From the NCBI GenBank assembly GCA_014058105.1, contig JACGCM010001954.1:1612001-1676000 (forward strand): 64,000 nt of DNA. The letters are read 5' to 3'. The position numbers and the translations under genes are program-made. This DNA comes from Kingdonia uniflora. Its lineage: Eukaryota; Streptophyta; Magnoliopsida; Ranunculales; Circaeasteraceae. Numbering within the stretch: the stretch's first letter is position 1; each line of letters starts with the position of its first letter. Of the stretch, positions 11,801-23,800 are shown piece by piece. The notes below the pieces were generated by a model. That model saw only the letters and a list, made by a program, of their open reading frames with translations. It did not search any database and was not told where the DNA came from.

Positions 11801-14800
11801 CTGTGAGGCTAAGAGGCTTCTTCTGCTTCATGTTCTGGACATATTTCCTTTGGGTAATGCGTCCAATATTTTTTTCCCTAGGCCCTAACCCTCTCATATC
11901 ACAAAAAAGGACGCCATGGGGTGCACTTTATATACTTGTAAGATTTAATATCGGGCATTCAGCTCAGTTTAACTCTTACATAAAACTATCAGAAGCAACC
12001 ACCTAGCTTCACTCCTAAGGTAAAAGGTATTGCTCCAGCAACTTCTAGCCTCAAGTCCTTATGGCATGCATTCCCCTAGTTTTCAAACTGATTCTCTTTT
12101 CATATTTTTCAAGCAGTTTTAAGTAAGCTTACAATTCATAACCGCATTAATTGAAAAAGACATCTGCCATGGGTATAATTCCTCAGTTGTAGCTCTCTCT
12201 TTCTAGACCTGACAGTCCACACCAAAGGAAAAAGAAACTATGAATTATTTCTGATTCTTGCAAATCAAGTACAACTTTTGGACATACCATACTACATATT
12301 GAAATGCAAACTAGAGTCGGCATTTAGGTGAAAACAATGAACCGGACATAAATGATAAATGAATGGAAGCTGTCAACAAGAGAGTCTTCCGCCAATAGGT
12401 TCACATAAGACATATAGGATAGAACAATAAACCGCTCTATTGACATATCCTTTGATGGATAAGACGTTTTATGACAAGTCTCTAGAAGAAGAAATTGTAA
12501 CAAATTTTCCGCCACGTGTTGACCCCATTTGGACACCATATGTGCTCATCCTCGTGAGCTTGCAAAGATTCCAATTACAGTAAATTGTGTATTCAGTCCT
12601 AGGTTTTTGCAAGTGATATAAACTTGACGGTAATGGGATTCACACAACTATTGGGCATATTTGTTAGTTATGCAACACATAAAAAGAGTGGTATTGTTTT
12701 CTTCTTTTCCTTTGCCTTCGGGCTGTAATCTTTCCACCTCGGGAAGTTTCTCTCTCTTGATCAATAAATAATAGTTACACTAAAAATAAATAAAAAATGG
12801 TATTCATGGATTAAATTTTTTTAATCAAAAGATTAAGTACAAAGGCAAAGCTTGAGGTTGTATTCCCAAGCGTGACATTGTTTCCCCCTAGGTATATTGA
12901 ATAGACATAAATTAGGGGAAACCACAAATTGTGACCCACCCCAACTTCTTAACTGATTAATATCTTTGTTTCAATATATATCATTTTATTTAGTTGCTAT
13001 ATTTTATTAGTTTCCTGTTTGATTTGAAATTTAGTTTAGGACATTTTTCCCTACTCCACTAGGTAGTTTTTTTTAACTTGTTGTGGAAACTTGAATACGA
13101 GAGAGAGAGTGTTCTTTAAATAAGGCTTGTAGCCTCTATTATCAAAGAGTTGGTTGATTGCAAGTTTTTTGAGAGATAAGAATTAATAAAAGTTGTGTTT
13201 CTAATTAAATTTAGTAATGTTTGTTCTCATTGAAGCTTCTGCCAATTGGTTTATACCAGTAGTAATGGACACCAACATAAATGTCAGGAAATATAAACTT
13301 TTTAGCTCAAAATCTCCAATCATTGTTGTTCACCCTGAATGACTAACTTGAAGTATTTATGGAAATCAGTCAACATAATCGTCAAAACTCCTCGAGCAGA
13401 AAAAAAATTAAAAAATACTAAGAAGGATGCATGATATAGCTGCATATGGAAATTAGTCCCCACATTTTTAAGAATGGTCCGAGCAATAGCTACATATACC
13501 AAAATCAAAGTAGTTAATGCGTGTTGCGATATGATGCGATCATAAGCGAAAAAATACTACTGCGTATAATGCGAATATTGCAACATTATTGCGAGCCTTG
13601 CGACCTAATAGGCAAAAATTGCATATAATTGAAGTATGTGTACATATAGATCACATATGCAACATATTCATTAAGAAAATCATGTATACTTGTATAGTAA
13701 AAACATATCTAGAAAACTTAGGTAATCCAAAAAGATAATGATTAACTGAAATATGCACATATACCAAGTAATATCTAACAACCATAACTTGGAAATCTAA
13801 TCCTCATTATCAAGTAAAACTAACAAACCATAACTAGAAAATTCAACGATGTCACGTAACAAAATAGCATATTGTTGGTTTTAGGGGATGTCTTAGAATA
13901 TGGGCTTTTCATACTTTAGGTTTTGCTTTGAATAATGTCATTGACTATCTCGTTTTTCGTATCTCTATCTTTATACTTTTCGTAATTGTATGATGTACCA
14001 GTATCGTATAATAAATTGAGTAATTATTTAATGTGTACAGTATTTTTCATATAGTATTAGAGTTTACTTGCACAATATTTTCCTTTTTTGTATTATTTAT
14101 CGTGTTTAATGTGTTTAATATGCGACAAAAAGCGAGAAAATGCGACGCATCTGCGTCTGGTCGCATTTAAGGAGCTGCGGTGGAGATGCGATGTGACTTC
14201 AGATTGCATCTATCGCATCTGACTACCTTGACCAAAATAAATTACAATCTTCAAACATATTAAGAAGGGTTCATAATATAGTGTACTAAATTAAGATGAC
14301 TTAAAAAGGAAACCTGAGGGAGAGGCATGGAGTTGTTTTGCACGGTCATTGCAGCTTCCAAGTAACGCAGGAGGAACATTATCTTCATTTTCTACTACCC
14401 TGTCCTCCTCTTCGATGGCCTCAAATACACTAGCTCTAAGCTCAGCCTGAAATAAAACCGCTAAAGCCTTAAAGGAGGTGGTCTAGAACGTCTAATGCAA
14501 CTTTGATGAAGTAAAGCGAAAGCATCTTAAAAAAGAAAACAACTTGATCATAAACAAACAGATCGAGCTTTCCCAAATCATGTATTGTATGTTTTTCTAC
14601 TGGACATAAAAAAGAAGGCAATTTTCATTTTTTATGGAAAAAATACGTCACTACAAACACAAATGGGGTTTAGGAGTAAGAGTAAAGTGAAGTATAAAGA
14701 GGTAAAATACATAACATATAGGTAGAAATGCTTAAAAAGGCTTGTAAGAAACATCCACATACATTATACTACAGCGTAAAGTGCATCTGCAGTTGTTTCA

Positions 14801-15929
14801 CCAAATTTTGATAGTCAAACTCTATGTGCTTATTTCTTTATGTCTTTAGTTTAGTTAGCTGCATTATAATAGCCATGATAGAATGATATTGCTATATTTT
14901 AAGTTTCCAAGTGAACCTTTGGGCTTTGGTTAGTAATCTACGACACCCAATACGGCTGCCCTAAAGGCTGATTTTTAAATGAATAGTTATATATAGCAAT
15001 TTCACAATGTTTCGCCTCACCATTATTAGTTTTAAAGCAAAATGACTACTCTAAGGCAGATGCTCTTACACTGCCTTTTTGCTAGCATCCTCTAAAACAA
15101 ATTCCACTCCAAAAATTCAAAATTCTAAGCTTCACTAAAACTATTGAATTGGAAGAAAATGCGATTTGAAAAGGCCGTTCATCTAGAGAATCGGGAACCA
15201 AGGTCTTGGACTGACCTGCAACCAACTGCCTAAGCTAACTGATTAACTAATATCCTCTCTTGGCATTAGGTAGGCCCGGGGATCACTAAGTAATTGAATT
15301 ACCCTTGTGTAACCTCAAATTCTGTTATACTCGCGCTCCTCGCACATTCCACATTTCACCTTTAAACTTCAGGTGCCTACTATCTAAAGGTTGATTGGGT
15401 GTGCCCCCAGCTTGCCGTTCAAAAAAACGTAAAAAATTGATTACCCCAAAAAATAAAAACCAAAGAGCCCCAAACACTAATGGAGAGATATAATGGACAA
15501 TACAAACGCAACCAATGATCCAAATACTCCAAAAGACCTCATCTGACATCAAAACTCCATAAATCAATTATGTAATCTATACCCATTGTTGGAAATCCAA
15601 ACCCCACCAAAACCAATGACCAAAATTCAATTTTACCCTCTAATTAAAAATGCAAAACCTAGCTAAATTCCAGAAAATCTCTTAAATTAACACACAATGC
15701 CATATATCTCCTCCAGAATTGGACACTTGTTTACATCAATTACACCTTAATTGCAAATTTAGACTAAAATTAGTAAGAATAACATGAAATGTAGATAATA
15801 ACGAGATTGGGGGTTTAAAAAGGGGTTTGTTGTTGTTCTTACCCTGATCTTTGCGAGTACACCTTTCTTCTCGAGGGTACGAGTGACTAGGGTTTTGAGA
15901 TCCATCATCTCTCTTGTGTAATCATCCAT
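5812..15929 (-). CDS. TON1: TONNEAU1 (TON1), cortical microtubule / preprophase band protein
   Basis: Intact eight-exon gene, minus strand: 15929-15843, 14446-14314, 7868-7780, 7691-7569, 6466-6342, 6203-6178, 6105-5949, 5863-5812. All introns are GT-AG. The 792-nt CDS encodes 263 residues, close to Arabidopsis TON1a/b (about 260). The N-terminus MDDYTREMMDLKTLVTRTLE, the LisH-containing TOF (TON1-OFD1-FOP) region at about residues 74-105 (EYLDWAQLGHTLKVYLPEC), and the C-terminus (YNWRYDSDEI, ENLQLDRKARNLTSSWR) are diagnostic. TON1 acts at the cell cortex with TRM proteins and the FASS PP2A regulatory subunit to organise cortical arrays and the preprophase band; it is related to centrosomal FOP. 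Exon 6 is only 26 bp. Intron 2 is 6445 bp and holds transposon debris; the other introns are 72-1396 bp. It is the only intact host gene visible. The family role is established knowledge; function here is inferred from similarity. Confidence 0.97.
7176..7325. repeat. 75-bp tandem duplication in TON1 intron 4
   Basis: Two adjacent 75-bp units (7176-7250 and 7251-7325) both start tctcaaactttttagtagtg and end acttttgcatcc. They differ at about two positions (tatagattaaaac versus tacagatttaaac). The near identity indicates a recent local duplication. It lies inside intron 4 (6467-7568) and touches no splice site. Confidence 0.93.
8642..9230 (+). pseudogene. Scrap of a plant LINE RNase H region in TON1 intron 2
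   Basis: An open segment (8650-8898) and its continuation past stops resemble the end of plant L1 LINE ORF2. LLWESRNKMIRDDKQSSWQ precedes a WKLPN...MNTNG segment and then KGNPGDSNIGAIS, which match the usual W-PP-G-KINTDGA and KGNPG pattern of the C-terminal RNase H. It is antisense to TON1, unframed and isolated. It is a dead insertion, not a TON1 exon. The identification rests on motif pattern only. Confidence 0.5.
9743..10376 (+). repeat. Possible solo or truncated LTR in TON1 intron 2
   Basis: A purine run tgagggggagaa (9731-9742), like a polypurine tract, precedes tattaagagtggaact. The block contains a plant-type TATA box (ctctatataaag, about 10312-10323) and ends near ctctctaca at 10376. 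Inside it, at about 10170-10250, lie three imperfect copies of a 20-24-bp repeat, ttaactaggtttgtaacagcc. The right-hand partner, primer site and target duplication are not seen, so the LTR reading is tentative. Confidence 0.35.
10377..13505. other. Intron 2 sequence without recognisable feature
   Basis: AT-rich intronic sequence. Short open stretches are scattered on both strands, but none carries a motif I recognise or has supported splice sites. A (GA)n run lies at about 13100-13110. Confidence 0.5.
13506..14230. mobile_element. Non-autonomous hAT-type DNA transposon (725 bp) with perfect 8-bp target duplication
   Basis: The element is bounded by CAAAGTAGTTAATGCG on the left and, inverted on the right, CAAGGTAGTCAGATGCG, a terminal inverted repeat of about 16 bp. 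It is flanked by the perfect 8-bp direct repeat ACCAAAAT (13498-13505 and 14231-14238), the size made by hAT transposases. Both subterminal regions are crowded with TGCGA/GCGAT motifs in both orientations, as in hAT elements whose transposase binds short subterminal repeats. It has no transposase ORF, so it depended on an autonomous relative. It sits in TON1 intron 2, about 80 bp below exon 2. Confidence 0.88.
14447..15842. other. TON1 intron 1, no feature seen
   Basis: 1396-bp intron between exons 1 and 2, AT-rich. The short open segment at 15325-15567 on the minus strand shows no recognisable domain. Confidence 0.5.
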
Positions 15930-16080
15930 TTTGATGATTTAGAGTTTTAAATCAAATCCAAATTTTCTCGTTGGGGTTTTGAGAAGACTCCGAATGAGCA
16001 CTTGAATCAGGGAGAGAGAGAAAAAAAATACTGACAGCCAAAAAGCTTTGCTTTCAAAGTAAGTTTACAGCCTTGGTATA
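15930..16080 (-). promoter_or_regulatory. Probable 5' UTR and proximal promoter region of TON1
   Basis: Immediately upstream of the TON1 start the minus strand is rich in CT (a CTCTCTCTCCC run at about 16010-16020, preceded by a T run). This is common in plant 5' UTRs. No convincing TATA box was found at a fixed distance, so the transcription start is not placed. Confidence 0.4.
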
Positions 16081-17250
16081 TCGGATGAATCGGAAATTTG
16101 GGACAACATAGTTATATGATATTATTTTTTACCACCAATGTATTGGGTGGGTAAATTGGGAAACTAGTATTCTGGTAACCGGGGGAAATGACAAGAGATG
16201 ATAGCGATGGAAGTTGTAACGATGACGAAAGTTGTGGTAGGAGTAGAGAGAGAGATTGTGAGGGGAACTGGAAAGAGAACGCTATGGTTGAGTAAGAGGT
16301 GGTCAGGGAGAGAAGTGATTTGAAAAGAGATCTGGTAGGCGAATTGGAAAAGGATTCACGAAAGAGAAAGTAGTAACATCCGGACTAGTCTTTGTGACAT
16401 CCTCCAATTTTGCAAGTGAGGAGAAACTTATTACAGTTGTTTGATAACAAGACTGATACTTTATCGGAGTTGTACAAATTGCAAATATAGGTCTCGACCT
16501 TTTGTCAATCGAAAACTTTACTTTCAAAGTAAGCTCCAACTTTGTTATATTGTGTATACTGGAGATATTTACATCACGTCCTTACTGAAGTCGAGGTGGA
16601 GATACAGTGAATAAGTTGGTTAATTCGTTACGACATAGTCAACTATCTTGCGAAATCTTACTTGTCCCTATAATTAGGATGATTTAGGATTTATTATAAG
16701 TTTGACTCGAGAAAGTCCTTAGACCGACGAGAGCCTAGCTCGATGATGGCTTAAAATCTTCTACCTCGCGGAGGGCTTAATTAACATCATTTAACTCGAA
16801 GAAGGTCTAGACCAACATGTGTGGGTAACGTGTAACACGAAGTTAATTATGCTCCAGCAATATAGTCTAATCTAGTCATTTCTGACTATCATTTGAAGTC
16901 ATCTTTATCCATGAACAACATTTTAAGATTGCAGTATTACTCCATTGATGTGCCGACCCAAAGGTTTAAGTTGGAGATAATACGCCTTCAACATTGGTGG
17001 AAAGAGAAAATATGAAGAAAGATAAACAAGACATCTAGTCAGAGAGAATGGACTGGATAGAACCATAGAGATGAAAATCTTTGTAGCAATGTGGCTCAAG
17101 AATGATTAAAGTTCTTTTAGGGTATGATTTCAAGTACTTGTTGATGGAAAATCATCAAATTGGAGGAAAGCCTTGTTCGATTTCAAAAATAAAGATGTAC
17201 ATGCACAAAAAATTGATATCCAAGAATGCAAGTGTCAGTTCACAAGATCC
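16081..17250. other. Intergenic sequence with degenerate local repeats
   Basis: No gene supported. Two related segments (about 16040-16085 and 16508-16560) share ctttcaaagtaag plus flanking matches. At about 16700-16825 are about four degenerate 30-35-bp repeats built on a ctcgaNgaNggNcttagacc core, the type of short array seen in LTR-element untranslated regions. Their owner is not identified. Confidence 0.35.
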
Positions 17251-18428
17251 CTGTAACTACAGGGTCCAAATAACGGCCCCAACAGACGGCCCACGTACAA
17301 CAATCACAAGGCCCAAGGGGCTGGCCCAAAGGAGCCTACAAGAGTGAGGTTCACGCGTAAGGAGAGTGGGTACAGACTTGGTCAAACAACCACCTTAAAA
17401 TACGGAGGGGAGGTAATGTCCGTAAATAGAGAGAGGGAGAGAGGGGTGACACATGACATGAAAGACCTGCGAGTAGCAAGTTTTAGATTATGTGAAGGGA
17501 GAGACAAGGACTACGCCCGATAGAAGTCCTACCTAAGATCTGCGACCGAGGACCGAGAACCTGCGACCTACAACAAAAATAGGCTGCAATAGCTGAAATG
17601 GGCTTAAGAGACACATATGATAGAGACAAGGGTATATGAGAGGTGCACTACCTGTTAAGGACAAGAGGGGAGCATGACGGTCATATTGGCAAGGTTAGCG
17701 TGAATATAAATATGACCCAAAGATGATAACCAACTAGAGTGTGGTTAGAAGCCATTTGCATGTACCTTCAACCCCCTACCCCTAGCAATATTTGATGACT
17801 CTACTGGGGATTAGAAGCATTTGATAAATGGTGGAACCATGACAACTACCTAAGAGAGCTACGAGCATGACCGCATCGGAGGCCGTAATAGATAGAGGAA
17901 ACTGTGATGGAGTACCACATAGTCAATGAAGTGACGACTGAACTGACATGTACCGACGTAGTAAGTACAACAAGAGCCACGCCGAAGGAGCCTACCATGG
18001 TGATCCCCATAGAAGAGCTCCGATAGCTGGTGGCTCAAAATCAAGAGCTAATGAGTTCTTCCAGGAGCATCAAAGAGGGAAATGAGCGATGCACGAGTGG
18101 GAGCAGGCCAAAGAAGTAGGACCAAAACGCGCTGCATTTCAAGACATTCCCATTGACTTAGTCGGACTAGAACAACCAATACCGCGAGAAGGGCCACCGG
18201 TAACACAACTCATGGTCACATGAAGTATAGGAAAGGAAGGAGGACAAATAGGGCCGTAAGGTGAACAAAAAACAACCTCGTTTAATCAATCATACTGCAC
18301 CGTGCCGGGACTCAGATTAGCCACCCCACCGGTCAACGAGGCAAGCTTTGACAGTAGCCAATTGAGTGGACACAAACACCTCATAAAATAGGTTTCACAG
18401 CCAAACTCTATACCCCTAGGAGATCGTA

Positions 18429-18960
18429 ATGGCTAGCTACCCAGAAGGATATATGATACCCACGCTGGCTCAGTTCGAAGGGAATATATCAGTAAAAGAG
18501 CACTTGGCTAGATATGTAGAGGTACTATCGGTCTTCAGGAGAGAACCTGACATGCTACTCAGGAAATTTTCCAAGTCTCCCACCAAAAAGGCATACATAT
18601 GGTATATCAGTCTAAAAAGTAATACGATAAGAAGTTGGAGTGAGATGGTGGGTTTGTTTACAAAGAAAATTTTCTTCGAGTATGATGGCGTGACAATATT
18701 GGATTTGGAAAATGTAAAGGTAAGAGAAAGAGAACTCTTGGGAGATTATGTACAAAGGTTATGACAAAGGGCAAGTGATTTCTACGAGCTGGACGATGAG
18801 GCAAAGGCTGTCACAATGTACATCAACGGGATGCTAAGGTGTTACAAGTTTGTACTAGAGAACGTAGGCTAAGGACTTAGCCTGCGCTGCTCGAGGTGGT
18901 CAAAAAATCAATATTGTACCAAGGGAAGAGGATTTGGATTCCATCGGTAAGACCAAGGGA
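18429..18960 (+). pseudogene. Gypsy gag (retrotransposon capsid) fragment
   Basis: An open stretch of 111 residues starts MASYPEGYMIPTLAQFEG and contains the plant Gypsy gag pattern: HLARYVEVLSVF, then a central region with WYISLKSNTIRSWSEM and FTKKIFFEY, matching the usual W-Y-L...I-SW-EL...F-KF order. A stop at 18762 interrupts it; the same frame resumes with RASDFYELDDEAKAVTMYINGM. This is the capsid-forming part of Gag. It belongs to the same dead element as the protease at 19580-19977. Confidence 0.7.
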
Positions 18961-19579
18961 TGGGGTACGAACAAACCAGGAAGAGATTTGTACCAATAGG
19001 GCTAGCAAGATAGTATATGGGTTATCCAGTAATAATACAGAGGGGATGTGAGGAAGAGCCCTCTGAATTCCCTTATATAGCAGTATAGGCCATGGTGGTC
19101 ATCGAAGAATGGACCCGATGTAGAAAGCTTACACCAATGGATCCCATGGGACATCCCTGTAAATGGCGGAGATGCTTAACCACACAAGATGGTACTGTGT
19201 ATACCATCAAATGGTAAGCCATACAAATAAGGATTGCATGTACTTACAAAGGCTGTTCCAGAAAAGGATCAGGATGGGAGAGTTAGAATTTACAACAATT
19301 TTTTTACAGGCGTCATGAAGTGTCCGCTAACAAAAAGAGTGGAGACGGCAAATATGATAGTAGATGGAAAACTGGATAAAAAGGGAGATGAGTCGTTGGA
19401 TGTAAATCAATAAGAGGAGGTGTTGGCAGCTGTTGTAAGAATATTAAGTAAGATAGGGTAATGAATCGCAAGGCGCTCTGAAGAGTAAGGGGGCGGTAGA
19501 GTTCACCATGATAAATATGCCAGAGGAGACCAAATGTCATAATAGGCCAATATACAACATAATAGTGATTAGAGATGCA

Positions 19580-19977
19580 TAACTCACGAGGGAACTAGTA
19601 GACACGGGGCCTTCTATCAATATCATCTCATTACAAATGTCAAGGGATTAGGGTTGAGTGAAGAAAACATTGAGCCCAGAAATGTAAATATTTTAGAATT
19701 TAACGGGGCGACGCAGAAAATGTTGGGGACTATCGAGCTTCATGTCGAAGTAGAGTTGATTAAAGGAATAACAAAATTTAATGTCATTGATGCAGAGCCA
19801 ACGTACCATGTATTATTGGGCAGGCCCTGGATTCTCCAAAACAAAGTCATCACATCTTCATGGCACCAGTACTTGAAAAAGGTAATAATAAAGGGAGAAA
19901 TATTGGTTAGGGCGTCTGCCATACTATTCACTCCAAAGGAAGCTCACATCGTAGAGTCTAGCTTATTCACCTCGTGA
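19580..19977 (+). pseudogene. Gypsy aspartic protease fragment
   Basis: LVDTGPSINIIS at about 19587-19625 is the retropepsin active-site motif (DTG). The following open stretch ends in YHVLLGRPWI, the closing motif of plant Gypsy proteases. A frame change separates the two pieces. RT would normally follow; instead the Copia element starts at 20058. Confidence 0.72.
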
Positions 19978-20057
19978 AAGTGCTAGATAAAGTAGTGCCA
20001 AGATTATTTGCAAGAGAGCTGCCACAGTGGACCATGCTGGATGATGAGGAGGATAAA

Positions 20058-20767
20058 TGTTATGATATGAACTCGAATCGTGTTCGAGGAAGTTAATCGG
20101 AGCTCGTGAGACGAGCGAGGATCGAAGACGATTTGAAAAAAAGTTTTTTCAAAGTTATGTTCGAATAGACTATTTGTCTGTTCGATTAGAAGAGGTAGAG
20201 GTTTGATTGTCTGAATATACTTTACAGTTTATTCGAATAAAAGCCAAGTCGTTCGAACAAAACAAGAAGTCGTTTGAAAGAGATTTTGTCTGTTCGAATA
20301 GACTCATAGTCTATTCGAACAGAAACACACATAACCCAACTTGTTCGAATAAAACTAGAGTCTATTCGAATAGACTTCGTAAGTCAGTTTTAGAAGGTAT
20401 TTTCTGGGGGAGTTGGTATGTCTCGTGATCCGTACTTCGAGCCTATTCTTATGTAATGACATCCCACTTATATAAGGGATACTAGAAAGTATTTCCATAT
20501 CTATCTTTGTGAGTTTAATTCTAGAGAGAAACCTAGGGTTTGAGGAAACTCCATTAAAGCTTAAGAGCTTGAGAGATCATTGTAACCTATTTAATTAACA
20601 TAGTAAATTGTTTGGGGAGTAGTTTTTTATCCACAAGGGTTTTCCACTTCCCTTCTCTGGGAATTCTTATGTCGTTATTGTGCTTGCTTGGTTAATTATT
20701 CTGTTAGGGCTTATTCCACGTATCGTTCTTGTTAGAGAGAAGAGAGTAGCTACCTCGATTTTCAACG
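20058..20767 (+). repeat. 5' LTR of the Copia element
   Basis: Starts TGTTATGATATGAACTCG, ends at about tcaacg. It contains a TATA-like box (CTTATATAAGGG, about 20467-20478). At 20157-20390 is a cluster of seven TTCGAA palindromes, mostly as TTCGAATAG or TTCGAATAAAA. Confidence 0.92.
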
Positions 20768-20811
20768 ATTGGTGTTAGAGCAAGTATTACAGTGCTTGTG
20801 TGGTGAAGAGC

Positions 20812-23800
20812 GATGGCCGATCAGGAGAAGTTGAAGATTACAAAGTTCAATAGATCATTGGAGTATGGATGATGCAGATAGAAGATTACCTCTATCAGAA
20901 GGATCTTGATTTACCACTGGGTGGAGTTAAGATGATGCCAACAGAATACGATGCTGCTAAGTAGGCACGATTGGATCACAAGGCGCTTGGAACCATTAGG
21001 TTAGCGCTGTTATCTTAGATTCTACACATGATCTCCAAAGTTACGATAATGAAGGGTTTGATGGGGACGTTATCCGCTATGTACTCAGAACCATCTGGGG
21101 TAAACAAGGTACATCTTTTACGGTGCTTGTTTACTTTTAAGATGAAGGATAATGGTAGTGTGTAAGCTCACATCAACGAGTTCAATATCATACATGCTCA
21201 ACTGGAATCCGTTAAAATCACTTTTACTGAGGAGGTAAGAGCGTGAACTCTTTTAGGACAGATGCTTGAGAGCTGGGAAGGGTTCATTACAGCTGTGGGC
21301 AACTCATCGGGGAAGGAAGACATCAAATTTGATACTATAGTCTTGTTGATTATGAGTGGAGATAATAGACGTAAAACATCTGAACCCTCTTCAAGTTCAA
21401 ACGAAAGTATGTTAAATGTCGAAGAAAGAGGGAGGTATTACAGAAAAGGGTCAGAATTTGGAAGGGGTCGATCACAGTCAAGAGGAAAGTCTAAGCCGCC
21501 CGATGCGTGTTAGACTTGTGAAAAAAAGGGTCACTTCAGACGAGATTGTAATTCTTCTTCTTCTAAGAAGATTGATGATGAAGAGAAAGATATAATGAAC
21601 CTTACTGATGAGGTTAGTTTTGACAAGGCTCTAGTACTATTATGTGACGATGTTAACGAATCTTGGATTGTTGATTCGGGTGCCTCTTTCCATGCTACTG
21701 CAAACGTAGGTTTTCTAACTAATATTGTTAAAGGCAACTTTGGTACGGTATTTCTTACAGATAAAAGTGTACGCAATAATATTGGAAAGGGAAATGCTAG
21801 GTTGTTGTTGCCTTCAAGGGGAATGTTGGCTTTATAGAATGTGCAACTTGTACCTAAATTGAGGCGTAACCTTATATCAGTTAGAAAATTGGTGGACGAT
21901 GGCGGATATATGAGTATCTTTGGTGCAACCTTCTGGAAGGTTATAAAGGGAGCTATGGTAGTAGCTCGAGGCTTGCGACAAGGAACGTTGTATACAACGC
22001 AGAGTACAATTTTCACTATTTATGTGGCCACTCCAGGGATTGATACAAGTACGTGGCACAAACGGCTCGGTCACATGAGTGAAAAGGGGATGAAGATAAT
22101 GGTAACAAAGAGAAAGTTAGAGGGTCTTGCTGAGGTCAATCTCAAGTTTTGTGAAGAATATGTTATTACAAAATAGAAGAAGGTCAGTTTCAAATTATCT
22201 AGAAGATCAAGGAAACCTGGAAAGCTAGATCTTGTACACACGGATGTTTGGTGGCTAACCAAGGTGTCTTCTTTTGGTGGTTCTCATTATTATGTTACTT
22301 TTATCGATAATGCTACTCGTAAAGTGTTGGTCTACTTCGTGAAGAACAAGTTAGATGTGTTTGATAAATTCAAGAGGTGGAGGGCTCTAGTTAAAAATGA
22401 AACCGGCTTAAAACTAAAATGTCTTAGGTCAGATAACGGGGGCGAATACTGTAGTGACGAGTTTAAAAACTTTTGTGCATTAAACAGGATTATGAGACAG
22501 AAGACTATTCTTGGAACACCGTAACAAAATAGTATTGTAGAACACATAAATCGAATAATAAACGAAAGAGTGAGGAGTATGGGACTCAACGCTGGATTGC
22601 CAAAGTGTTTTTGGGCGGATGCGGTTAGTACAGAGGCATACTTGATTAGCAGAGGGCCTTTAACGGCTTTAGATTTTGGACTTCCTGAAGAAGCATAGAC
22701 TAGTAAAGAGGTAAACCTTAATCACTTGCATATTTTCGGTTGTACCTCATATGTGCTTGACAATTTAGATACAAGGACCAAGTTAGATGCAAAGTCAACA
22801 AAGTGCATATTCATTGGATACGGTGGTGATGAGTTTGGATACCAGTTTTGGGATGCGAAGAATCAGAAAGTTATCCAGAGTCATAACGTTACATTTAATG
22901 AGAAAGTCTTATATAAAGATTTCAAAGTACCTGTGGAAAAGAATAAAAGTAAAGCAGTGGAAAGTGCCAACATTAAATATGATGAACCTTCTCGAGAGGA
23001 TGATGAAGAAGTCATTGCTGAGTCCGATGTATTGGATCAAAACGAGGAACCTAATGATCTAGACCTTCCTATAGTTCTTCGAAAGGAGCCAAAAGTTACA
23101 AATTTTTTGGCAGGGTACGTTAACTCCCTAAATCACTTATTACTTATAGATGGTGGTGAACCTAAAAGTTATAAGGAGGCTTTAGATGTTGAAGCTAAGA
23201 TCAAGTGGGAGCTTGCTATGGATGATAAGATGCAGCCATTATCAGTTAATCAAACTTGGTATTTAGTTTGGTTACTGAAAGGGAAGAAAACATTGCAGAA
23301 CAAGTGGGTATACAGACTAAAGCAAGAATATGACGATTCAAGGAGATTCAAGGCTAGACTTGTGGTGAAGGGCTTTCAGCAGAAAGAAGGCATTGATTTT
23401 AGTGTGATCTTTTCTCCTATTGTGAAGATGTCTACTATTCAGGTTGTGATGAATATAGTTGTAGTTAAAGATTTGCATCTTGAGCAACTAAATGTCAAGA
23501 CAACATTTCTTCACGGTAACCTTGATGAAGAAATTTATATGAAGCCCCTAGAAGGGTATTTGGTTAAAGGGAAAGAAGATCTTGTGTGTAGGCTCACGAA
23601 GACCTTATATGGTATGAAACAAGCGCTGAGATAGTGGTATTTGAAGTTTGAACTGTTCATGTCTAAAAATGGCTATTTGAAGAGTAATGCAGATCAATGT
23701 TGTTTTATCATGAATACGGGGAACTCGTATATTATTCTACTTCTGTATGTAGATGATATGTTGGTAGCAAGTACTGACATGGGAAAAATTGTCAAGTTGA

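Larger units (their letters stand above)
17251..20057 (+). mobile_element. Ty3/Gypsy gag-protease remnant, interrupted on its right by a Copia insertion
   Basis: The plus strand shows a leader-like motif at about 17793-17815 (ATTTGATGACTCTACTGGGGA), resembling the GGCGACTCTGCTGGGGA sequence just after the LTR in many plant Gypsy elements. An LTR may therefore lie upstream, with an AATATAAATATG promoter-like box near 17703. Gag and protease pieces follow. The 5' LTR boundary is uncertain. The right side ends at the target duplication of the Copia element; little Gypsy coding sequence resumes after 25494. Confidence 0.6.

Noticed and set aside
16303..16539. 78-codon minus-strand ORF upstream of TON1
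   Set aside because: No motif; low-complexity Ser/Pro/Phe composition; chance ORF.
21531..22016. 161-codon minus-strand ORF
   Set aside because: It lies antisense to the Copia gag-protease-integrase region, whose motifs are clear on the plus strand.
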